Shown piece by piece: positions 1 through 9,984 of a stretch of 64,000 bases of DNA. Positions within the stretch are counted from its first letter, which is position 1; each line of letters opens with the position of its first letter. The notes under the pieces are model-generated. The model was given only the letters and a program-made list of their open reading frames with translations. It ran no database searches and was not told where the DNA came from. Both the position numbers and the translations under genes were made by a program. This DNA is from Torymus aiolomorphi (taxonomy: Eukaryota; Arthropoda; Insecta; Hymenoptera; Torymidae): assembly GCA_036365515.1 (NCBI GenBank), contig CM070874.1, forward strand, positions 217,793,442-217,857,441, written 5' to 3'.

Positions 1-453
1 TGTGTGATTTTTCTTGAAACTGTTTATTTCGGAATCCATTGCTATTTGCCATTGTTTATATTCGCTGGAGTTTATCGCCTCCCCTAATGTATTTGGTACA
101 TTTGCATCAATATAATTTACATAAATAAAATGAGTAACTGGATTTCCGTATCTATTTACTGGACTTTTCTTTCTTTGAGATTTTTGCGGGATTGTTAGTC
201 TATCTCTATTTTCGTTGTCTTCGTTATCAGATTCGTTATCGTTTACATTATTCGCATCGATTAATTCAGTTTGCTCTCCTCTACTTTCCCCGAAGGTCGC
301 AGTAGAGTGAGAAGGATATTCAGAACCGCTGTTGTTCGTTTCACTTAATTCTACGTTAATTTCAGAATCACTATTTTCGTTTTCTAAATAGATTAACTTT
401 ATACTATCTTCTATTACATCAACATGCCTTGCAGTAATTACTTTATTATTAAC
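1..453 (-). pseudogene. Copia-A pol, integrase C-terminus to start of reverse transcriptase
   Basis: The minus-strand reading is open over its whole length. It begins with an ARHVDV motif, continues through an acidic Asn/Glu/Ser-rich linker, and ends in a segment like the one preceding the Copia RT domain (VNYIDA, then an EAINS motif). The same order occurs in Copia-B around 23725-24090. It is the downstream half of the polyprotein interrupted by the fold-back element: removing that insert and one TAA copy restores the reading frame. The RT catalytic region is not in the window. Confidence 0.8.
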
Positions 454-456
454 TAA

Positions 457-2110
457 CAAGGAAAGTACCCGAACTGTCAAATTCAAAAAAATTCCAAACC
501 CATATTAAAAAGTAGACCTCCATGCGAGTTTCACGAAACCATTTTTTTTATCGGCTGAGAAGCGCTTTATAAGGGTTAAAATCACCCCTAAAGTTTACCC
601 CCAAGAAACGGTTTTTAATATATCTCGGCTTCTACTTAACTTTTTTCAACGAAACAAAATGGAAAGAGTTTCTTATTAAAAAGTCAAGAAATCCGTGGTA
701 GTATGAACATTAAGGGTTGCATCCCTTATTTTTTAGAGGGTCAAATTGTGTTTCTTTAAGAATAATTTTTGTTGTGAGAATTCATAAAATAATTAAAAAC
801 AGGACAAAACATTATTTTTACCAACTACAATAAATAACAGTTGGTGTGTTTGGGCATTCTTCGCGAAACAACCCCTTAAGAGGTGGTAAACCACCCCTAA
901 CACAAATGAATTAGGTATATTTTTTTGGCAATTATTTTTTTCCTTAAAATGGGTTCTTGAAGTCGTTAATCGGAATCCACAGTTAGATCCACAATAAAAA
1001 TTTGAAAATAATGAATTCAATATGGCGAAAAATTTTTTAGAAATATTTTAAATTCCACGAAAAATAGTATGTAGACCCCTAGCGGAAATTATCGTACGAT
1101 AAACAAGTGTATGATAAAAAATAATAAATAATAGAATAACATAACAAAACATTGTTACATTATTATACATTTATTTACATAATATAATTTCCGCTAGGGG
1201 GTCTACATACTATTTTTCGTGGAATTTAAAATATTTCTAAAAAACTTTTCGCCATATTGAATTCACTATTTTCAAATTTGTATTGTGGATCTAACTGTGG
1301 ATTCTGATTAACGACTTCAAGAACCCATTTTAAGGAAAAAAATAATTGCGAAAAAAATATATATATTCAGTCCCTGAGGAGGAGCCGGAGCGGGCTCGAA
1401 ACGTTGGACAAGGTGGTGGTGGTGGTGGGGGGCAGTCAGATCGTCCTTTGCTAACAAAGTTTTTCCAGGTTTTAATTAAGTTTTTATTTCAGATTCTGCG
1501 GGGGTGATTATAAACAAGGGCAATCTGACTGCCATAAATATTAATTATTTTAAATTAATTTGTAAGACTAAGACCGATGGAAAAATTCTTATCAGTTGAT
1601 AGTAAATTGCAGTCGACATAAGTAATATTTTTAATGATCAAAAAAATATACCTAATTCATTTGTGTTAGGGGTGGTTTACCACCTCTTAAGGGGTTGTTT
1701 CGCGAAGAATGCCCAAAAACACCAACTGTTATTTATTGTAGTTGGTAAAAATAATGTTTTGACCTATTTTCAATTATTTTATGAATTCTCATAACAAAAA
1801 TTATTCTTAAAAAAACACAATTTCACCCTCTAAAAAATAAGGGATGCAACCCTTAATGTTCATACTACCATGGATTTCTTGGCTTTTTAATAAGAAACTC
1901 TTTCCCTTTTGTTTCGTTAAAAAAAGTTAAGTAGAAGCCGAGATATATAAAAAAAACGTTTCTTGGGGGTAAACTTTAGGGGTGATTTTAACCCTCATAA
2001 AGCGCTTCTCAGCCGATAAAAAAAATGATTTCGTGAATCTTGCATGGAGGTCTACTTTTTAATATGGGTTTGGATTTTTTTTTAATTTGACAGTTCGGGT
2101 ACTTTCCTTG
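457..2110. mobile_element. Fold-back DNA element with ~635-bp inverted arms, TAA target duplication
   Basis: The ends are inverted copies starting CAAGGAAAGTACCCGAACTG. The arms run about 457-1091 and 1181-2110, and the right arm is longer only because of a nested insertion at 1362-1639. About 90 bp of AT-rich loop separates them. The 3-bp direct repeat TAA flanks the insert (454-456 and 2111-2113), and removing one copy restores the Copia-A frame, which proves the boundaries. A TAA/TTA duplication is typical of PIF/Harbinger elements, but no transposase is present and other superfamilies are not excluded. The open frame at 793-1020 looks like chance within the arm. Confidence 0.88.
1362..1639 (+). 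mobile_element. 278-bp nested insertion with hammerhead-like core, 11-bp target duplication
   Basis: The right arm of the fold-back element is interrupted here. The 11-bp AAAAAAATATA occurs at 1351-1361 and again at 1640-1650, while the left arm has it once, so it is a target-site duplication. The insert starts with CTGAGGA (1374-1380), a 5-bp stem GAGCC/GGCTC (1382-1386 with 1393-1397), then GAAAC (1398-1402). This is the CUGANGA-stem-GAAA arrangement of a hammerhead ribozyme core. Such ribozymes are known in the terminal repeats of Penelope-like elements, so this may be a truncated Penelope-like copy or a small ribozyme-bearing retroposon. No protein is encoded. Confidence 0.6.
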
Positions 2111-2113
2111 TAA

Positions 2114-3751
2114 GACTTTATAACCGTTTTCAACGTATCCTACTAATACACCTAGTTGTGCCTTATTATCCCACTTACTTTTCCTTTGAGCTTCCGGAAC
2201 TCTTACGAAGACTCTACTTCCGTAAATTTTTAAATTTTTAACATTTGGCTTTATCCCGAAAAATATTTCATAAGGAGTGTTATTCTCTGACGTGTTTGCA
2301 ATTGTTCGATTTTTTAAATAAGATACCATTTTCATTATTTCCGGCCAATATCTTCTATGAATTTTTGCTTCTCTCATTAAGCATGTACCTATATCCATTG
2401 CTGATCTATTATATCTCTCCGCTACTCCATTTAATTCGTGGACGTAGGGTGGACATGTCAATAATTCTATTCCTTTTGATTTTACAAAATCGAAAATTTC
2501 GCGATTTAGATATTCTCTACGGTTATCACATTGCACCTTTTTAATTCTCTTATTGAATTTATTTTCTACTAAATTTACGAATTCAATAAAACAACTTGCA
2601 GTTTCTGACTTATTCTTAATGCAAAAGATTCTGGTACATTTACTATAATCACCAATAAATGTAAGAAAATATTTTTCTCCACCATAGCCAGTAGTACTAT
2701 GTGGACCATTTAAATCAGTGTGTATTAACTCTAGGATTTCTTTCGTTTTTGTTCGATTATTTTCGAACGGTATATTTGCCATTTTACTTTGTATGCAATT
2801 TGCACATTTCATATCTATTTTTTCCACTTTATCTGGTAAACTTTCAACTAATTTATTATTTACTATTTTATTCAAATAATTAAAATTTACATGGCCAAGT
2901 GCTCTATGCCATTTTTCTTTATCTGATAATCTTACTGAATTTACATATTTATCTTTATTTTTATTCGTTAATGCATAACTTTTCAAAGAAAACAAATTAT
3001 CAATTTTATTTGCAATAGCTACTAATTCTCCTGATTTATTGTAAATTTTAGCATTACTGTCTCGTGCAGTTATTGTAGCATTTTTAGTTATTCTGGAAAA
3101 GCTTAACAAATTTTGCTTAATTCCTTCTACATAATATTCATTACTCAAATCAATTTGTTTTTCATTATAATAGTTTCTAACTTTAACTTTTATATTACCG
3201 ATTTTCGTCGCTTTTAACATTTTACCGTCTGGTAATTTTACATTTACCGGATCTTTTAAAACTATATACGTCTCAAAATATTTATCGCTTTTAATAATAT
3301 GGACTGTGGAACCACTGTCCAATAACCAATTTATTTCGATACCTTCGCATTCTCTATTTACGCTATAACCTGTTATATCCTTTACTTCTGCGCCGCATAC
3401 TTGTGTTGACTACGTTTCGGATGATGAACCCTGCTGCTCGTCCGTTGACTTGTTTTGATTTGAACTGCGTCCGTGTCCTCTGCCTCGATTGTAGCCTCGT
3501 TCGTTTCTACGTTGTCCTCTCGACGATTGGGCACCTCTGTCTCTGCCGCCTTGTTGGCCTTTCCAACAATCCTTTTGATAATGTCCGACTTTGCCGCAAG
3601 TAAAGCACTGTCCGTTTGTCTTTGTTGAGAACGTGCTTGCATTACTTTTCTTTTCTGAATTATTTTTAACTAAATTCTTTTCTTTGATTTTTGATTTTAC
3701 GTAATCTACTGTCCTTTCTCTTTCTGGAATGATGTCTATAAAGTCACCAAT
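2114..3751 (-). pseudogene. Copia-A nucleocapsid, protease and integrase
   Basis: From high to low coordinates the frame holds a CCHC zinc knuckle (Cys at 3605-3607 to Cys at 3566-3568), a basic Arg/Gly-rich tail, the aspartic protease motif DSGSTVH near 3310, a GAG-pre-integrase zinc-binding segment (WHRALGH, later CANC), and the integrase core with its acidic residues in HTDLNG, CDN and NGVAERYN. It ends in the integrase C-terminal part before the fold-back insertion. One in-frame TAG lies at 3410-3412 between the knuckle and protease. Protease, knuckle and integrase share one frame. A product would cleave the polyprotein and insert cDNA, but this copy cannot make it in one piece. Confidence 0.88.
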
Positions 3752-4411
3752 TTAACTGTAATTTACTGGTAATGCTTTGATTAAGTATTGCATTTTCTCA
3801 GTTTCATCTATCTTTCCTCCGGCCGCTTTAAATTCGTTCACCGCTTTCTCAAATTCTACGAAGAATTCTTCAACATTTTCATAACTCTTTAATTTAATAT
3901 CTTCAATTTCTCCTCGGCATATTATTTGTAATGACGTGGATTTCGTCACATATAATTTATCCAAATTCGCAATCATTTCATTAGCTGATTTGCACTCACA
4001 AACATATTCTAATTGCTTATCTGAAATAGTGCTAATTAATATATTTCTTACTTGTAAATCCTTTTTCTTCCATTCATCTGCTTTATTTGTCTCAGCCCGT
4101 TCTCTTTCGGCTTGCTCTTTGCACTCTTTATATTCTAATAGAGTCATTAAGCGAAATTTCCAACTTGTATAATTTGCACCATCAAAAATGGGAATTACTA
4201 TATCTTCGATTTTTGCTTGCTTAGCCATCTCGACTTCTTTTAATTTAATATCTTCGTACACTTTTATGACTTTATTTAGCGTAATTACTTTCTGTACTAT
4301 TTTCACAAAACGTTTTTCAGCAATCTTTTCCTCAATTATTTCTTCGCTTTCATCTTCGAAGTTATCTCGTATTCCTTCTTCTTTGGTTTTTACTTTTCCT
4401 TTAGTGTCCAT
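3752..4411 (-). pseudogene. Copia-A Gag (capsid part)
   Basis: The ATG at 4409-4411 opens a 219-codon frame that ends at a TAA (3752-3754). The frame continues beyond that stop into the zinc knuckle, so the stop is probably a mutation and not the natural end. The N-terminal third is Glu/Lys-rich. It is followed by an FDGANYTSWKFRL motif characteristic of Copia/UBN2-type Gag and a helical capsid domain. Gag would form the virus-like particle and package the RNA. The Gag of Copia-B (22803-23454) has the matching motif FDGTHYDKWKYKL. The start is supported by position just inside the leader and by the Copia-B parallel. Confidence 0.85.
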
Positions 4412-4744
4412 TTACCACATGTATAACCTCAAATTCTGCCACGTGCTCTATTCTTGCACCGTGCAGCGTGCTTCACACAAGAAATCTAATCTGCTCGCAT
4501 CGGCTTGAATTATTCATAAATTTTTCAAAATTCTTTCTTCTATCACTTATAAACATATTCTATTATTTATTCACACTTGTATTTTTCTTACTTTTGCACT
4601 TTTCCTTCAATATTTTTCACAGTTAATTTTTCGCGAGCCATGTGCTTTTTTATTGCTACCGCAAGGCTGCCCCAATACTCGCCGAGGCTTGTATTGAGTC
4701 AGAGTCTTTTCTCTTTTCTACTTACCAACCACGCTCTACTACCA
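4412..4744 (-). other. Copia-A leader with primer-binding site
   Basis: Untranslated leader between the 5' LTR and the gag ATG. Directly after the LTR end, on the minus strand, comes TGGTAGTAGAGCG (about 4732-4744). It has the TGG start and position of a tRNA primer-binding site and resembles the site of Copia-B (TGGTAGCAGTG). No other feature is seen. Confidence 0.6.
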
Positions 4745-5075
4745 TGTTGAGGTTTGGATAATTAATAGTGTTGAGGTTTGTGGTAAAGTAAGAAACCATT
4801 ATTTAATAGAGAGAGATAAATATAGAGCTTATTGAGGTGGCAAAAACGCCAGTCGGCACGTCCGACTTACATCGCAGTTGAATAGCGAGAGAGAAAGAAA
4901 CATTCTAAGTGCGCTACACTGCTCTCGCATCTCACGCAACTCTCATACAGACATATTGGAGTGGGGAGACACACATGTGTGTGTTTCGTCCGCCGTCGCT
5001 TGGCAGACGCGCATAACATTGTACCTATCCTCGCGTACAGCGCGCTGCATGTTGAAACATTCACATATTCCAACA
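4745..5075 (-). repeat. Copia-A 5' LTR
   Basis: About 331 bp beginning TGTTGGAATA and ending CCTCAACA on the minus strand, the TG...CA form of an LTR, next to the primer-binding site. It contains an internal 12-bp direct repeat near its end (4745 and 4769) and an AATAA-like signal. The partner LTR is outside the window, so the boundary rests on the TG/CA ends and the primer-binding site. The 5 bp beyond it are CTTAT, which should recur at the far end if this is one insertion. Open frames here are LTR chance frames. Confidence 0.75.
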
Positions 5076-5759
5076 CTTATGGTTTCCGAAAAAATTCTTA
5101 TCTTTTGTAAAAGTTTTTGTAAAGTGATTGTAAAGGTTTTGGAAAAGAATTTCTCGTTGCTTGCAAAAGTTTGTAAAGGATTGTAGAAGTTTTGTAAAAT
5201 AATTTCTTAATGGATTTTTTAAAAGATGTAGTAATGGACCGTTTTTGGAGAGATTTTGTAGAGAAAATATAATAATGAATAATTTACAGAAATGATTCTG
5301 TTATTGAAAGTACTCAAATTTAATTTAATGAGCAATACTACTGATAAGAAAAATGATTTTTGTAAGAAAAAGAAAACATTTTCATAACAAATACATACAC
5401 ACAAATATTATAAAGAGATAAAGAGATAATTTAAAAATGAGAATAATTACTGTTAATAGCAAAAATCAGTTTTGTGAGAAATAGAAAATGTTTTTATAAG
5501 AATTATAGAAAATACTTTAAAAAATAGTTTTTAAAAGTCTTTATCAAAAAAACATTTAAGCTTTCAGTCAAGTTCTTTGCAGAGAGTTGGACAGTTGTTG
5601 AGAGCAAGATTTTTTGGATAAAAACATTAAACTTTTATTAGTATTTCAACAGAGAATTTAAAGTTGTTAAAAAAGATAACAATAATATATTTTTTCTTTA
5701 TAGCTATCGGAAGGAATAAAGGAAAAAAGTACAAATTCTCAGAATTACAATTCAAACCT
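5076..5759. other. AT-rich spacer, no gene seen
   Basis: AT-rich DNA with imprecise repeats of GTTTTGTAAAA and AAGTTTTTGTAAAG types near the Copia-A LTR. I see no coding potential or transposon ends. Confidence 0.5.
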
Positions 5760-6010
5760 TTGTATCACCTGATCGATTCTCTTGCTTTTATAAAACTCGA
5801 AGCTCGAAGTTGACTGAGAAGTTGAGTTCTCATGTCAACTGCCATTTCCATAGCAGCAGGCGGTACAAAGTTTTTTAAAAACTACTCTTTCGCATCTATT
5901 TCTCTGAAATCACCTAATCCGCTAGCCTTTACAAAATGCGAAGCTCAAAGTTTGCCAAGTTAACTACCCTTACGTAACAGCACTTGATACTAAGTTTTTT
6001 CATAAAATAC
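5760..6010 (-). pseudogene. Decayed helicase-like fragment, copy 1
   Basis: Read on the minus strand, broken frames give short stretches resembling the region just before the helicase-associated domain of YTHDC2-type DExH RNA helicases, ending in an LLGKL..S.FVKA pattern. At least two diverged tandem pieces are visible (about 5770-5880 and 5900-6010), each repeating the 'small residues-Gln-Leu-then FVKA' block. The same block occurs on the opposite strand at 25960-26060 and 26330-26410. Stops and frameshifts rule out function. Assignment to the helicase family is by pattern recognition only. Confidence 0.35.
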
Positions 6011-6189
6011 TCTTATGCATCCATTTGCTTTTGTTTCTTTGACAATTTCTTACTCGTTGAGAGCTCTAGAAACAAGAACAAAGTGTCCCATTAGTGTGCC
6101 ACTAAATTATTTTTTGATGATTTTTAAGTGAAAAGTTTAAGGCTCTGTAGAATTACTCATATATGAAATACTAATAAACCAAACATTTT

Positions 6190-6500
6190 TGCCAAATTAT
6201 TTAATACTTTTATTTTTTATTTTTTATTTTTATTAATTACTAATAATAGATTATTATTTATATTAATAATAATAATTAATAAATATTTAATAATTATTAA
6301 ATAATTTAATAACTCATATTAACTGTTAAATAATGTTACAAACAGTTATAAACAATTAGTAACGTCCAAAATCCTACATTTTATAACTATTTTTAGTTTA
6401 TATAATTCTTATTAACAGTTTTCAACTTTTCTGAACAAAAATATTTCCGCTAATAGAGAAAATACCTATAAAAATTCCTATGATTTTGTAACTTTCACTA
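6190..6500. repeat. AT-rich repeat, second copy at 29760-30020
   Basis: A run of TTAATAATAATAA-type sequence leads into a block containing ACAAACAGTTATAAACAATTA and AACGTCCAAAATCCTACA (6330-6400). The same block with small differences is at about 29900-30020 in the same orientation. No coding potential is seen. It is probably an old dispersed repeat. Confidence 0.6.
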
Positions 6501-6518
6501 CAAAAATACCAATTTTCA

Positions 6519-7293
6519 CTATAAATTGTAGTCATTTTCATGAAAATTTGAATCTGTCCCACGGTTACTATAGAAAATTGTAATTTTTCCTACACAATTT
6601 TTCTCCGTGTATATACAGAGATAAATGTAGAATATGTTGAGCAATGAAAACTTAAAAATGCATGTTACCAAACCAATATCGCTGTGGCCAAATGCTTCAT
6701 AAAAATGTTTACAGCAGCAACACTTCACACGACTCATAAATTCATTGCAGTGCATAACTGTTTCAACTTCAGAAAATAAAATGTCAATTGTATCATAGTG
6801 AGTGCAGTCGATGTTTGATGATAGTTTAGCTCTCCGGCATAAACAAAGGTTCTAATGTACTTTTATATAGTATCACATCTTTTCCTTTCTTTGAAAGTTG
6901 ATTCGAATTGGAGCTCTATGTGTTTTATGTAAGAGTGAGGATAGATTCAATTTATGCCATTTCTATTTCTTATGCCAACTACAATATCCATAAAAGCAGG
7001 TGGTGCAAAGTTTTTTCACAAAATACTTGTTCCAGACCATTTACTATTGTGTTTTGTCAAATTAAAAAAGTTCTTAACGCAGGTATGTCGTTGGATCTGT
7101 AGATCCCAGCTGCAAATTCTTTACGAGCAATCATTGCTGCTTGTTTTTTTGTTGGAAACATTAGCCAGATGTGAATGTTGCTTTTACAACAGCCATGTTT
7201 CGTTTCAGCATTGGAATGCAAATTCATAAGATTATTACCTTTTGCAGCATCTAAATAAAATTGGCAACCAATTATTAATAAACATATTAACAA
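6519..7293 (-). pseudogene. Decayed helicase-like fragment, copy 2
   Basis: The minus strand carries two short open stretches (7057-7293 and 6519-6755). The first includes KKQAAMIARKEFAAGIY, the second YEAFGHSDIGLVTCI. Both are mirrored on the plus strand at 26200-26270 (KKTSSNG/KQAAMVTRKEL frames) and on the minus strand at 26489-26689 (reverse of YEAF.HSD.GLVTCI). The whole block 6650-7290 is therefore an inverted relative of 25960-26700. Several stops and shifts are present. It may derive from a YTHDC2-like helicase gene duplicated in pieces. The function of the source gene is not provable from this window. Confidence 0.4.
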
Positions 7294-7552
7294 TGAAAAA
7301 AAAAATGTTAGTTACCCATGGTGGAAAATGAGAATATAAGCATAAACATCATATGAAAAATGCAAAAGCAATTTCTTTACCAGTGAGACTACTGTTATTG
7401 GCATTCCAGTCGCAAAGATCACTCATTTCTTTTTATGAAAGCTGGAGTTCGTTTACTAACTAAATTGTGAGTTTAGTTATTTTATAAAACTTTTTAAAAT
7501 TATTATCTTAATCTTGTTTAGAAAAATATTTACCAAGAACTCCTCTGAAACA

Positions 7553-8225
7553 TTTTGACGTCTCCCACCCTAGGAAAATCATACATGAGAATAACTGAGC
7601 ACTTTTATTTGTTGAAATTTTCACAAGAACCTATCCTTTTTGCTTTTTCCATTTGACATAATCTTTTATGAGATATAAGTCAGATATAAGTTCTTGAATT
7701 GAAACTATGTAAATTAATAACGCATCATTATCCACACATAATCTTGTAAAAAAATACACCCAGTTTATGAACTGAGAACCCTTGAGAATAAAAGGTTTCT
7801 TGATATTCTTGTATAGATTAAACTTTTGACGTCTCCCACCCTAGGAAAATCATACATGAGAATAACTGAGCACTTATATTTGCTGAAATTTTCACAATAA
7901 CACATCCTTTTTCCTTTTTTCATTTGACATAATCTTTGATGAGATATAAGTTAGATATAAGTTCTTGAAATTATTATTGATCAAAACTACGTAAATTAAT
8001 AACTCATCATTACCCACACATAATCTTTAAAAAAAAATACAACCAGTTTATGAACTGAGAATTACTAAAAAAAGGATCAAAGCCTTTCTTGATATTCTTG
8101 TATAGATTAAACTTTTGATGTCTCACACCCTGGGAAAATCATACATGAGAATAACTGAGCACTATTATTTGCTGAAATTTTCACAATAACACACCCTTGT
8201 CGCTTTTTTCATTTGACATAATCTT
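7553..8225. repeat. Three-unit tandem repeat, ~271-289-bp period
   Basis: A block starting TTTTGACGTCTCCCACCCTA occurs at 7553 and 7824, with a diverged form at 8113. Each is followed by ATCATACATGAGAATAACTGAGCAC and later by GAGATATAAGTTAGATATAAG. The third unit is cut short and runs into a minus-strand open stretch (8165-8350) with a CHDPGGYIINGKAF-like segment. The repeated DNA may be duplicated intron or exon sequence of the same source gene as the nearby helicase-like fragments, but this is inference. Confidence 0.7.
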
Positions 8226-8593
8226 TTAATTGGTGCTTGCGAGAAAATATGTATAACAGCAGAACACTGATATCGAATAAGCTTCTTGAAGATAACAAAT
8301 GCCTTTCCATTAATAATATAACCACCTGGATCATGAAGACAATCGTTCAATTTGCAAATTCATAATTAGATTTTTCAGACCGTACCCAATTAGAACTTCT
8401 CAACATTATTGGCTATATCTCCAAAATTACTTGAAAAACTCTTCTTCTGTAATATCTGTATCTGTAAAAGTAAAAAATCACACAAAGTATCAATTTTTAA
8501 AAAATGATTTGAGCCATTTAACATTAAGCCAGTAAGAACTTATCTAATAAAAGTTATTCTCTCGTTGATTGATACATGAATAAATGAATACTT
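8226..8593. other. Short spacer left of Gypsy-1
   Basis: A minus-strand open stretch (8165-8350, 61 codons, no clear family) overlaps the left part. The rest is AT-rich without a recognised feature. The last four bases (8590-8593, ACTT) are the target-site duplication of Gypsy-1, repeated at 21212-21215. Confidence 0.5.
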
Positions 8594-8976
8594 TGTAACC
8601 GCCGGCGCCCGTGCGGGCTGACGTATGTATCTGTCGGTGTGCGCTAAGGAGACATAAGGCGAGTCTCGGCACACCGCGACGGCACGCGCTAATACCGAAG
8701 AGGTAAACATCTCTCAACCTTGCGCCAAGGGCAAGGCCGAGAGATGCTTGCGCGTGCCGACGAGGAGACCGGCGATTAGTATCGTTTCGGCCACAGCCCG
8801 AGTGAGTTTTTCGCTGGCCACGTATGCGCGTGAGGGATCTCCAGAGTGTGTGAGTGAGCAGAGAGAGAGAATCGCGCATCTGTGCCGCGCTCAGTGCACC
8901 TGAGCTATGCGACAGTGCAAGAGTGCACGAGCGGGAGATAGAGAAAGAGAGACACCGCCGGCAGTCAGAACAGCGT

Positions 8977-9019
<43 letters not shown>

Positions 9020-9217
9020 GACGCCGCCGGCCCCCGACGCTGCGGAGCGAGAGAGAGAGAGAGAGAGGAACGAGACATTCGGCGACGGGCTCCCTGCGGC
9101 TTCATTCGCGCGATGCCGTAAATTGCTGCGAGGTAAGTCCTGGCCAGGAGTTAGCGTGTTCTCCCCGCGGAGGACGCCCGTCCGGAGAGCAAACCCCGCG
9201 CGAGCGAGCGAGGCTCA
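8594..9217 (+). repeat. Gypsy-1 5' LTR, right half deleted
   Basis: This aligns with the first ~560 bp of the 3' LTR (20093-20650), sharing the block GCGCTAAGGAGACAT, the CTCCAGAGTGTGTGAGTGAG block and a GA-rich microsatellite (longer here, 8981-9012). The match stops at GAGGCTCA near 9217, where the sequence jumps into gag. The missing part is about 560 bp of LTR, the primer-binding site, the leader and perhaps the start of gag. An internal deletion is the simplest reading. Confidence 0.85.
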
Positions 9218-9223
9218 CCGGCA

Positions 9224-9898
9224 ATGATGCGGAAGATGGAGCCACTGCCGACGCTCGACTTCAAGCTGGGGACGCCGCACCGGAACATGTAGCCGCGATT
9301 GCAGCAGCTCATTCGGCGAAATGATTTCGAGGACATGGAGACATTGCTTGACCTCGCAATGGAGGCGGAGCTTGCAGTGGACGTGGAAAAGTCTTTCAAG
9401 CTTCCGCCGCCGCCGGAGTCGTGCGTGTACGCGCAGTGGGCGTATAAATCCCGCAAACCGGCTCCGCCTAAGGTGAAGGCCGCGGCGGTAGAGACAAAGC
9501 TGCCGCCGACCCCGTCGCCAGCGAAAACGCCGACGATGGAAGAAACGATCGAGCTATTCGCGAAGATGATCCTGGAGGGGATGCAACGAATGCAACCGAA
9601 GCAACCGCCCCCTCCTCCACCTTCACCCCCTTCGCCGCGGAACCGGAGCGGAGAGAAAGGGGCACGGAGAAAGAAGAGTAGCTCCAAACGCTCCAGCAGG
9701 AGGACGAGTAGAAGGAGCGAGAAATCCAACTCCAGCAGCGAGTCGAGCGAAGAAGACCGAGCCAAGAGGTCGCCAAGGAGGACAGGCGAACCGAGCGCAC
9801 CGGCACCGGGAGCATTCAGCTGTTATGGATGCGGCACTCCCGGAGTAATTCGCCGAAATTGTCCGAAGTGCGCGGGAAACGTACCGCAGGCGAAGTAA
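9224..9898 (+). pseudogene. Gypsy-1 Gag
   Basis: The frame runs from an ATG at 9224 through an in-frame TAG (9290-9292) to a TAA at 9896-9898, about 224 codons. The usable open part starts after the TAG. It has a Pro-rich stretch (about 9600-9640), then a Lys/Arg/Ser-rich segment, then CYGCGTPGVIRRNCPKC near the C-terminus. That is a CCHC zinc knuckle whose His is replaced by Val, so RNA binding through it should be impaired. The true N-terminus may have been lost in the LTR-gag deletion. Protease lies in another frame. Confidence 0.78.
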
Positions 9899-9984
9899 GC
9901 GGGATTTCCGCTTCGTCTGCCGAAGTTCCCGCACTAAATCCGGACGCCGCAGCCGGGCAAATAACGGCTGAGCCGGCAGCCGAG

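Larger units (their letters stand above)
1..5075 (-). mobile_element. Copia-type LTR retrotransposon (Copia-A), left part outside window
   Basis: Ty1/Copia element read on the minus strand. From right to left it shows the 5' LTR (4745-5075), a primer-binding site, gag, a zinc knuckle, protease, integrase and the start of the reverse-transcriptase region. The order protease-integrase-RT is the Copia order. The rest of RT, RNase H and the 3' LTR lie beyond the left edge. Pol is split by a 1654-bp DNA element at 457-2110. Only two nonsense codons were found in the coding part seen, so the copy is fairly young. Its protein resembles Copia-B at 22428-24804, but the LTRs differ, so the two are related families and not copies of one. 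Confidence 0.93.

Noticed and set aside
7553..8225. The 271-289-bp tandem repeat as an LTR pair
   Set aside because: Three adjacent copies without TG..CA ends or interior; a tandem repeat fits better.
8854..9324. 156-codon Arg/Glu-rich plus frame
   Set aside because: It runs through the Gypsy-1 LTR and its GA microsatellite, ahead of and in a different frame from gag.
9151..9765. 204-codon minus frame
   Set aside because: Antisense shadow of GC-rich gag with low-complexity Ser/Leu and Gly runs.
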